Positions 44,867 to 51,497 of a stretch of DNA of 64,000 nt are shown here, piece by piece; positions within the stretch are counted from its first letter, which is position 1; the number at the start of each line of letters is the position of its first letter. Origin of the DNA: Terriglobus albidus (lineage in GTDB: Bacteria; Acidobacteriota; Terriglobia; Terriglobales; Acidobacteriaceae). The position numbers were made by a program, and so were the translations under genes. The stretch lies in contig NZ_CP042806.1 in assembly GCF_008000815.1 (NCBI RefSeq), positions 6,076,001-6,140,000 of the forward strand, given 5' to 3'. The notes beneath the pieces were generated by a model. It searched no databases and was not told the DNA's origin. It saw only the letters and a program-made list of their open reading frames with translations.

Positions 44867-45133
44867 CTATGGCCGAAAGCGGATCGTGTAGAAAGCGCCG
44901 AAGAAAGTCATCCCAAGCCCCCACCAGAAGGTGGAGTGAAGCTCTGCAAGAACGACTGCCGGTGGATGTGAGAACTGGTACGCTCCGATAGGCAGCAGCA
45001 CCAGGCCGTAACCCAGGCACAAAATCCCGACGAAGAACCAGATGGAGAGCGGCCGATGGCCGCTCTCCGGTGCCGTTACCGACGAGGATGCCGGATGCGG
45101 ATGAACATCAGGGTGAGGCGTTTGACCGGACAT
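44867..45133 (-). CDS. Small two-helix membrane protein linked to the symporter
   Basis: The 88-residue protein has a polar, histidine- and proline-rich N-terminus (about 1-28) and two hydrophobic helices (about 30-50 and 65-84) joined by a YQFSHPPAVVLAELHS loop. I do not recognise a named family. It begins 12 bases after the symporter stop on the same strand and so is cotranscribed with it. A role as accessory subunit or stabiliser of the symporter is inferred from context only. Confidence 0.7.
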   Translation of the reverse strand: MSGQTPHPDVHPHPASSSVTAPESGHRPLSIWFFVGILCLGYGLVLLPIGAYQFSHPPAVVLAELHSTFWWGLGMTFFGAFYTIRFRP

Positions 45134-45145
45134 TGAGGCTTCCTC

Positions 45146-46903
45146 CTACCAGAAGATGAGATTGACGATCACGAGTAAAACGGCCACAACCACGGCCCAG
45201 AAGATTGGACGCTGCCACAGCGGAACTTCATCCTCGGCAGGGATGACCGTGGCTCCATAGACCAGTCCGTTGAGCTCCTCATCGGACTTCGCCTTGCCCA
45301 TATAGCTGACCACTACGGTCACTACAACGCAGATGATCCAGCTCCACAACGCGCGATACAGATTCTCGGCCATCGGCTTGGCATCCGGTGAAAGCGCGAT
45401 ATACCGCAATGCACCGGGATCTTTATAGACCCAGACCCACATCACGATCGAGGACAACGTACCGATCAACAGACCCCAGAAGCCGCCGGCGTTCGTGCCG
45501 CGCTTCCACAGCATGCCCAGGATCACGGTTCCAAACAGCGGCGCAATGAAGAAGCTGAACAACGCCTGCACGTAGTCCATGATCGAAGCCGCATTCATCA
45601 CCAGGTACGCCGTCGCTACCGACAGCAGCATACCCACCACCGTGGACGCACGGCCCACCATGACGTAGTGCTTGTCGGGAGCATCCTTCTTCATGAAGGC
45701 GCCATACAGGTCATAGGTCCACACCGTGGAGAAGGCGCTGACGTTGCCCGCCATGCCGCTCATAAAGCCCGCAACCAGCGCGGTGATGCCAAGGCCCAGA
45801 AGTCCCGGACCACAGTAGCGCACCAGCATCAGGGGAAGAGCTTCGTTGAAGCTGTGCTGACCGGTGCGGATAGCCTCGCTCTCCGAGACCAGGTGCATCA
45901 GCGTTCCATCAGGATTGCGCAACACGGCAATCGCGAGCACGCCCGGCAGAATCACGATCAGCGGCACAGCCATCTTGAAGATGGCGCCGATGATGGGAGC
46001 CATCTTAGCCGCGCGCAGGTTATTGGCCGAAAGCACACGCTGCACCACCAGGAAGTCCGTCGTCCAGTAGCCGAAGCTGATGACGAATCCAAGACCGAAG
46101 ACCAGTCCGGTCCAGTGGATACCCATCGCGTTGCCCTGGAAGGTGCCGGTATTGGCCCACAGATGCATGTAGCTTTCGTTGCCGATCTGCGCAGCGATCT
46201 GGTGCTTCAGGTTGGTCCAGCCGCCGGCCTCGATCAGGCCGAGAATCGGCACCAGCGCCGCGCCCGCCCAGATGAGCACAAACTGCAGCACCTCGTTGAT
46301 GATGGCCGAACGCAGACCGCCGAGCATGACATACAGGCCGACCGTAAAGGCGCCAACCCAGATGGAGAAGTTGATATCCCAGCCGAGCACGACCTTCATT
46401 ACCAGCGCCATGGAGTACATGTTCACGCCGCTCATCAGCACCGTCATGACGCCGAAGGTCACCGCGCTTACCCCACGCGCACCTTCGCCGAAGCGGAGCT
46501 GCAGATAGCCCGGAACCGAGTGCGTCTTGGAGATGTAATAGAACGGCATCATCACGATGCCCAGGAACAGCATCGCCGGGATCGCGCCGATCCAGTACCA
46601 GTGCGTAGCCAGAAGGCCATACTGGTAGGCCGTTCCTGCCCATCCCATCAGCTCCAGCGAACCCAGATTCGCCGAAACGAAACTGAGTCCAGCAATCCAG
46701 GCCGTCATCTCACGGCCTGCCAAGAAGAACTCTTCGCTGGTATTGGCTGAATCCTTCACGTAAAAGCCGATGAAGATCACCAGCACGAAGTACATCAGCA
46801 AAATCAAAATGTCGGGCCAGGACAAGGTAGCAAGCTGCCTGGCACTCAAGAGCGCGAGCGCGAGATGGGTCATAATTTGCGGTTCGGTCTGCGAAACCAT
46901 CAT
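45146..46903 (-). CDS. Sodium:solute symporter (SSS family)
   Basis: The 585-residue protein has about 14 membrane helices and SSS-family features: SEEFFLAGREMTAWIAGLSFVSANLGSLELMG (about 56-87, the substrate/Na-binding first helix), a YYISKTHSVPGYLQLRFG segment, YVMLGGLRSAIINEVLQ and a WTTDFLVVQRVLSA signature. It resembles SGLT-type sugar transporters. Within a pectin/rhamnogalacturonan locus it probably imports a mono- or oligosaccharide such as a galacturonide, but the substrate is not fixed by sequence. The first ATG pair (46903) or the ATG at 46873 may be the start. Confidence 0.9.
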   Translation of the reverse strand: MMVSQTEPQIMTHLALALLSARQLATLSWPDILILLMYFVLVIFIGFYVKDSANTSEEFFLAGREMTAWIAGLSFVSANLGSLELMGWAGTAYQYGLLATHWYWIGAIPAMLFLGIVMMPFYYISKTHSVPGYLQLRFGEGARGVSAVTFGVMTVLMSGVNMYSMALVMKVVLGWDINFSIWVGAFTVGLYVMLGGLRSAIINEVLQFVLIWAGAALVPILGLIEAGGWTNLKHQIAAQIGNESYMHLWANTGTFQGNAMGIHWTGLVFGLGFVISFGYWTTDFLVVQRVLSANNLRAAKMAPIIGAIFKMAVPLIVILPGVLAIAVLRNPDGTLMHLVSESEAIRTGQHSFNEALPLMLVRYCGPGLLGLGITALVAGFMSGMAGNVSAFSTVWTYDLYGAFMKKDAPDKHYVMVGRASTVVGMLLSVATAYLVMNAASIMDYVQALFSFFIAPLFGTVILGMLWKRGTNAGGFWGLLIGTLSSIVMWVWVYKDPGALRYIALSPDAKPMAENLYRALWSWIICVVVTVVVSYMGKAKSDEELNGLVYGATVIPAEDEVPLWQRPIFWAVVVAVLLVIVNLIFW

Positions 46904-47476
46904 CTACGATAGACGATTATTTTCGTAGGCCGAATTATATCAACAGGGTTTTATCTTTGGCTCCCGGAGAATACGTTTACTCATTAAGACGTATAAACCG
47001 CAGAGATAGCTGGCTTTGTGCAGATCCAACAGGATTTTACGTTCAGCGCAACGATTTCTCGACATGGCTCCAAACGGGTGGCCCGGATCCCCGTTCCGCT
47101 TGCTAACGGAGGCAGTGCGGAACCTCTATGAACTCTGTTCGGGTCGGAGTGAAGCTGAGCGAAGAAATCTGCTTCTCCTACACATCGCTCAGTGTTATCG
47201 GGCAATATGAGCGCTGAAGGCGCGTTCCATACCAGCCTGGGGCAACGCCCGGTCTCTTGGCACATTGAACGACGAAGGGCTGAAGGCCCGCTCTATAGCT
47301 CCTCAATGAAGGTGCCGGCCTTTGTCGACAAACCCTCATCTTGATTTCAGCGGTCCGATAAAAACAGATTTCTCCGCTGCGCCGCGAAATGACAAAACAA
47401 AAAGCGGCTCGAGCTGTAGCTCGAGCCGCCCATCTCCGGGTCCCCGACGAACAAGTTCGTTGGGGTGGTCACTCGT
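46904..47476. repeat. Repeat-rich intergenic region between symporter and rhaT (types C, B, C, D)
   Basis: No gene is seen. About 47128-47180 holds a diverged type C motif, 47211-47297 is type B copy 2, and 47366-47400 is another type C motif (CAGATTTCTCCGCTGCGC... CGAAATGACAAAAC). 47438-47467 is a type D palindrome (GGGTCCCCGACGAAC...GTTCGTTGGGGTG). Bases 46904-46980 are AT-richer and should carry the symporter promoter; CTACGA and TCGTAG form a weak inverted pair near 46904-46928. Confidence 0.7.
47404..47429 (-). terminator. Rho-independent terminator of rhaT
   Basis: GCGGCTCGAGCT pairs perfectly with AGCTCGAGCCGC around a 2-base loop. On the minus strand TTTTTGTTTTG follows. Confidence 0.88.
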
Positions 47477-48574
47477 CTAATGCGCCGACCGGTAGTTCCC
47501 GTATCCCACAATCACCGTCGAAAAAATCAGTAGCCCTACACCGCACGCAAGCACTGCCTTCGCCCGCGGGCTCGCCGACTTCCACTCCTTCAGACTCACA
47601 CCCCAGATCGCCGCAAAGATGATGATCGAAGCCATATGCAGCGTCCAGCTCGAAAAGTCATACTTGCCCATCTTGGTCTGACCCATCGAGTAGAAGAAGA
47701 ACTGGAAGTACCAGATGATGCCGGCTGAGGCAGCACAGAGATAATTCTTCACCAGCTGCCCGCCGGTAAGTTTGTTCACGCCACCCACCTGAGGATCAGA
47801 AACCGCACCCGAGAGCTGTCCTGCCGAGCGCTTTCGCAGGATCAGCCACGTTGACCATGCAAGGTTCGTCGCAAAGCCGCCCCACAACACCACGATCAAT
47901 ACCGGCAGGTTCTGCCAGAGATCGAGCCTGCCCTGCGCGCGCAGCTCCACGGCGGCGATGTCGCCGATCGGCTTGCCTGCCGCCAGACCGAAGGCAAAGA
48001 ACGAGCTCATGATGCCGGCGAAGACCGCAACCACAATGCCCTTCCCGAAGGAGAGATCTTTCTGCTGCTCGCTCGTCGGTGTCTCATCGGCGGTGTCACG
48101 GTCCTTGTAGTAGCCGGCAAGGCCATTCACCGCGATCGCCAACAGACACACCCCTACGCCCAGAAGAATGATCTGCCCGCCGGTCTGGCTGGCGATGACA
48201 CTGAGCTGCCCTGCCAGCATGGGTGGGATCAGCGTGCCGAAGGCCGTGCAGAAACCCAGCGCAACCGCATATCCAAGCGCGATACCGAGATAGCGCACCG
48301 CGAGTCCAAACGTCAGGCCACCGAAGCCCCAGGCCACGCCATAGAGAACGGCATGGACGACGGCCTCACGCGGCGCGCGGGACAGAATCTCGCTTACATG
48401 CGGAACAAAGATCCAGGCGATGACCGAGGGAGCGATGAGCCACGCAGCGACGCCCTGAATGATCCAGTAGATCTCGAACGACCAGCGCCGGATGGCGCGA
48501 AACGGAATGAAGTTACTGGCTGACGCAAGACCGCCAAGCCAGTGATACAGGACGCCGAGCAGAGGTCCGGGCAT
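47477..48574 (-). CDS. rhaT: L-rhamnose/proton symporter
   Basis: The 365-residue protein has ten membrane helices and follows E. coli RhaT in order: a first helix LLGVLYHWLGGLASASNFIPF, RRWSFEIYWIIQGVAAWLIAP, GVAWGFGGLTFGLAVRYLGIALGYAVALGFC, then a loop and SSFFAFGLAAGKPI, and a C-terminal WYFQFFFYSMGQTKMG segment. It imports L-rhamnose with protons. The ATG at 48574 has AAAGGAAG just upstream and is preferred to the ATG at 48595. It is divergent from the rhamnose isomerase gene, supporting the substrate. Confidence 0.93.
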   Translation of the reverse strand: MPGPLLGVLYHWLGGLASASNFIPFRAIRRWSFEIYWIIQGVAAWLIAPSVIAWIFVPHVSEILSRAPREAVVHAVLYGVAWGFGGLTFGLAVRYLGIALGYAVALGFCTAFGTLIPPMLAGQLSVIASQTGGQIILLGVGVCLLAIAVNGLAGYYKDRDTADETPTSEQQKDLSFGKGIVVAVFAGIMSSFFAFGLAAGKPIGDIAAVELRAQGRLDLWQNLPVLIVVLWGGFATNLAWSTWLILRKRSAGQLSGAVSDPQVGGVNKLTGGQLVKNYLCAASAGIIWYFQFFFYSMGQTKMGKYDFSSWTLHMASIIIFAAIWGVSLKEWKSASPRAKAVLACGVGLLIFSTVIVGYGNYRSAH

Positions 48575-48680
48575 GCAAACTTCCTTTAGCTGCAAAAGAT
48601 AGGTACGGCTATGCTGAAAAACACATGAGACGGCTCAGGCATCAAAAAGAGCTTGTCTCCATTAGGTGAATAGTTTCTCA

Positions 48681-48692
48681 TGTGAATTCACA
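48681..48692. promoter_or_regulatory. Perfect 12-bp palindrome in the rhaT-rhaI divergent region, candidate operator
   Basis: TGTGAATTCACA sits in the 171-base region between the two divergent rhamnose genes, 54 bases before the isomerase ATG. It could be the binding site of the IclR-like/PBP regulator encoded after the isomerase gene. No second copy was seen near the other locus genes, which weakens this. Confidence 0.4.
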
Positions 48693-48745
48693 CTCTGGTA
48701 GTATGTGCGTTGCAGTAACCGAAATCATTTCCAAGGACCCTAGCG

Positions 48746-49960
48746 ATGGAACGAAGCGTGTCATCTCTTCCGCAGGAGAAACAGGAGCGCGTGTGGCGCG
48801 CTCTCGATGGACTCCAGATCGAGATTCCATCGTGGGGCTTCGCCAATACCGGAACCCGCTTCGGCAAGTTCATTCAGGCGGCCGCCGCCACCAACCTGAC
48901 CGAAAAGTTCGCGGACGCCTCCGAGGTTCATCGCCTGACCGGCATTACGCCCACCGTTGCACTGCACGTGCTGTGGGATCTCCCCGGAGGCGAAGGCAGC
49001 GTTGCACAGGTCAAGGAGCTGGAGCAGACCTACGGTGTGCGCGCCGGCTCCATCAATCCGAACCTCTTCCAGGATCAGGAGTATAAGTACGGCTCGCTTT
49101 GTAACCCTGACCCCGTTGTTCGCGAAAAAGCCGTACAGCACATGCTGGCTTCGGTCCGCATCGCCAAGGCTCTCGATTCGCGCGATATCTCACTATGGGT
49201 CGCCGACGGATCGAACTATCCCGGCACGCAGAGCATCTCCCGCCGCATCGGCTGGCTGGAAGAAGCACTGAAGGCCACCCATAACGAAATGGCTCCGACG
49301 CAACGCCTGCTGGTGGAATACAAGCCCTTCGAGCCCGCCTTCTATCACACCGATATCGCCGACTGGGGCATGGCCTACTCGCTCGCTAAAGCCGCCGGAC
49401 CGCAGGCCGTCGTCCTCGTCGATACCGGGCACCACGCCCTGGGCACCAATATCGAGCAGATCGTTGCGTGGCTGCTGCACCTTGGAGTTCTGGGCGGCTT
49501 CCACTTCAACGACCGCAAGTTCGCCGACGATGACCTCACCATCGGATCGATCGATCCCTACCAGGTCTTCCGCATCTTCCACGAGATTCTGAGCTACAAG
49601 ACCTGGAACAAGGTCCACGAAGACCAGATCGCCTACATGATCGATCAGAGCCATAACCTCAAGGGCAAGATGGAGGCTATGGTCCAGACCGTCATGCAGG
49701 CGCAGGAGCTCTTCGCCCGCGCCGCCCTGGTCGACCAGAACCTGCTCGCCGAGCTGCAGGATAGCTGCAAGCTGGTTGAGGCCGAGGAGCACTTCCGTGG
49801 TTGCTTCTATACCGATGTCCGCCCCATGGTCGCCGAGTGGCGCCAGTCGCGCGGTTTGCCCGCAAATCCCCTCGAAGCCCTGCGTACCAGTGGTTACGTG
49901 GAGAAAATTACCGAAGAGCGGGCGGCAAAAAACAGCAATACCCAAAGCTCTTACGCCTGA
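48746..49960 (+). CDS. rhaI: L-rhamnose isomerase (RhaI-type)
   Basis: The 404-residue TIM-barrel protein matches the catabolic L-rhamnose isomerases of the Pseudomonas stutzeri type rather than E. coli RhaA: IPSWGFANTGTRFGKF, PTVALHVLWDLP, LFQDQEYKYGSL, LWVADGSNYPGT, LVEYKPFEPAFYHTD (metal-binding Glu), VDTGHHALGTN, GFHFNDRKFADDDL (Asp/His metal ligands). It converts L-rhamnose to L-rhamnulose with divalent metal. rhaT is divergent and a regulator gene follows 49 bases downstream. Rhamnulose kinase and aldolase are not in the window. Confidence 0.92.
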   Translation: MERSVSSLPQEKQERVWRALDGLQIEIPSWGFANTGTRFGKFIQAAAATNLTEKFADASEVHRLTGITPTVALHVLWDLPGGEGSVAQVKELEQTYGVRAGSINPNLFQDQEYKYGSLCNPDPVVREKAVQHMLASVRIAKALDSRDISLWVADGSNYPGTQSISRRIGWLEEALKATHNEMAPTQRLLVEYKPFEPAFYHTDIADWGMAYSLAKAAGPQAVVLVDTGHHALGTNIEQIVAWLLHLGVLGGFHFNDRKFADDDLTIGSIDPYQVFRIFHEILSYKTWNKVHEDQIAYMIDQSHNLKGKMEAMVQTVMQAQELFARAALVDQNLLAELQDSCKLVEAEEHFRGCFYTDVRPMVAEWRQSRGLPANPLEALRTSGYVEKITEERAAKNSNTQSSYA

Positions 49961-49970
49961 AACATAGGCA

Positions 49971-50014
49971 GCCACGTTCAGGTTCCTTCATAATGGAAGG
50001 CACCTGAACGTGGC
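49971..50014 (+). promoter_or_regulatory. Strong hairpin that encloses the ribosome binding site and GTG start of the regulator gene
   Basis: GCCACGTTCAGGT (49971-49983) pairs perfectly with ACCTGAACGTGGC (50002-50014). Inside, after one mismatch, CCTTC (49985-49989) pairs with GAAGG (49996-50000), leaving a 6-base loop. The GGAAGG ribosome binding site (49995-50000) and the GTG start (50010-50012) of the next gene both lie in the right arm. In mRNA this would block translation. In DNA the same symmetry could be an operator for autoregulation. There is no T tract, so a terminator is unlikely. Confidence 0.75.
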
Positions 50015-51107
50015 ACCTAAAGGCAAAAGCCGGCAGCTCTATCTGATCCCTGTTCTCTCCAAGGCCCTCGACATCCTCGAGATGCTGCAGCAGAGCCAGG
50101 GCATGACGCTCGAATCCATTCACAAGCAGACGGGTATCTCGAAGACCACCGTCTACCGCATCCTGAAGAGCTTCGTGCACCGCGGTTACGTCTCGCAGAG
50201 CGCCGATGGCACCTACCGGCATGTCACGCGGCAGAAGAAGCTGCGCTTCGGCTTCGGCAGCCAGAGCAGCGAGATGCCCTTCGCCATCGCTGTCGAAAAG
50301 AGCCTGCGCAAGGCCGCGGCCGCTGTCGGCGTCGATCTGCTGGTGCTGGACAACTCCTACGACGGCGCCACCGCCGTCGCTAATGCGGAAAAGTTTGTGC
50401 AGAGCCAGGTCGATGTTGTCATCGAGTGCCAGATCGACCAGCACGTGGCCCCCATCATCGCCGACCGCATCGCAGCGGCCAACATCCCGATGATCGCGGT
50501 CGACATCCCTCATCCGCACGCCATCTACTTCGGTGTCGACAACTATCGCGTCGGCTATGCCGTAGGCGAGGTCCTCGCCGAACATGCCCTTGAGCGCTGG
50601 AAGGGCAAGATCGACTGGATCATTGGCCTCGATCTCGCCGAAGCAGGCCCCATGGTGCAGAGCCGCATCACAGGCGTCTTCGAAGCCCTGCGCAACCGCC
50701 TGCCCGAAACACCGGTCGAGTGCTTCGTCCGCATCGACACCCGCGGCCTGCGCGATAAAAGCTCCATCGCTGTCCTCGAGTTCCTCAAACGCCACCCGAA
50801 AGACCGCCGCATCCTCATCGCTGCGGCCAACGACACAGCTGCTCTGGGCGCGATCGACGCAGTCCGCAAGCTGGGCCGCGAGAAGCAGGTCGCCGTCGCC
50901 GGCCATGACTGCGTGGAAGAGATGATCGCCGAGCTTCGCCGCAACGACTCCCCGGCAGTCGCCTCCGTCTCGCACGAGGTCTCACAGTACGGCGAATACC
51001 TCATGCGCCTGGGCCTCTCCCTGCTGCGCGGCGAGATCGTGCCCCCCTACAACTTCACACAGTACGAAGTAGTCAGCCGCGAAAACCTGCCGGCATCGGG
51101 TTCCTGA
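50010..51107 (+). CDS. Hybrid regulator: IclR-like winged helix fused to a periplasmic-binding-protein-type sugar-binding domain
   Basis: The 365-residue protein has an N-terminal winged helix of the IclR type (about 13-70: LSKALDILEMLQQSQGMTLE, SIHKQTGISKTTVYRILKSF, GYVSQ) but no IclR GAF-like effector domain. Instead a LacI/ribose-binding-like domain follows (about 90-350: DLLVLDNSYDGATAVANAEK, VDVVIECQIDQHVAP, IPMIAVDIPHPHAIYFGVDN, DWIIGLDLAEAGPM, ILIAAANDTAALGAIDAV, VAVAGHDC). It has no signal peptide, so it is a cytosolic sugar-responsive regulator, probably of rhamnose genes. The start is GTG at 50010 with GGAAGG nine bases upstream. Confidence 0.88.
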   Translation: MAPKGKSRQLYLIPVLSKALDILEMLQQSQGMTLESIHKQTGISKTTVYRILKSFVHRGYVSQSADGTYRHVTRQKKLRFGFGSQSSEMPFAIAVEKSLRKAAAAVGVDLLVLDNSYDGATAVANAEKFVQSQVDVVIECQIDQHVAPIIADRIAAANIPMIAVDIPHPHAIYFGVDNYRVGYAVGEVLAEHALERWKGKIDWIIGLDLAEAGPMVQSRITGVFEALRNRLPETPVECFVRIDTRGLRDKSSIAVLEFLKRHPKDRRILIAAANDTAALGAIDAVRKLGREKQVAVAGHDCVEEMIAELRRNDSPAVASVSHEVSQYGEYLMRLGLSLLRGEIVPPYNFTQYEVVSRENLPASGS

Positions 51108-51439
51108 GAGAGTCTCGGCAAAATTGAAGAACGGGCGTAGGCATTGGCCAGCTCTGTTGGCCAATAGAAGCGCCTTCAGCGCTTGAGTCTTGCTTAAGGG
51201 CATGGCTTCAGCCATGCCGTACCCATAGCCGGAAATGCGCGGCTTTAGCCGCTGAGGTCAGTGATGGAGCTCTCGATTGCCCTCAGGGGCTGAAGCCCCT
51301 GAACATCCCCACTCTTCTGACGGCATGGCTGAAGCCATGCCCTTAAGCAAAACGAAAAACATCAGATCGCAAAACGAACACTGCAAATCGTCTTTTGCGC
51401 GATGGGCAACACCTTCCTTTTCTAGAAACTGTTTACCTA
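51108..51439. repeat. Type F repeat cluster between the regulator and GH106 genes
   Basis: GGCATTGGCCA...TTGGCCAATA (about 51137-51165) and GCGCCTTCAGCGC lead into CTTGCTTAAGGGCATGGCTT CAGCCATGCC (about 51187-51220) and GCGGCTTTAGCCGCTGAGGTCA (to about 51262). An inverted arrangement follows: AGGGGCTGAAGCCCCT and GGCATGGCTGAAGCCATGCC then CTTAAGCAA (about 51283-51350). The two CTTAAG-bordered halves face each other and could form a long hairpin. No gene is seen. Confidence 0.75.
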
Positions 51440-51469
51440 TTGACACTGGTATGTCAGGTTCACTAGAGT
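51440..51469 (+). promoter_or_regulatory. Candidate sigma-70-type promoter of the GH106 operon
   Basis: TTGACA (51440-51445) is followed after 18 bases by TAGAGT (51464-51469), about 29 bases before the GH106 ATG. The -35 box is consensus and the -10 box is weak, as expected for a regulated promoter. Confidence 0.45.
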
Positions 51470-51497
51470 TCGCACCTGAGGGAGTAAGCTCGCCAGC

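Noticed and set aside
45668-46750. 360-codon open frame antisense to the symporter
   Set aside because: It has histidine/arginine-rich shadow composition and no domain; the SSS transporter on the other strand is certain.
46984-47265. 93-codon minus-strand open frame between symporter and rhaT
   Set aside because: It lies wholly in type B and C repeat sequence; similar repeats elsewhere are not coding.
48681-48692. Reading TGTGAATTCACA as a CRP site
   Set aside because: CRP sites have TGTGA-N6-TCACA. Here only two bases separate the half-sites, so it was listed only as a generic operator candidate.
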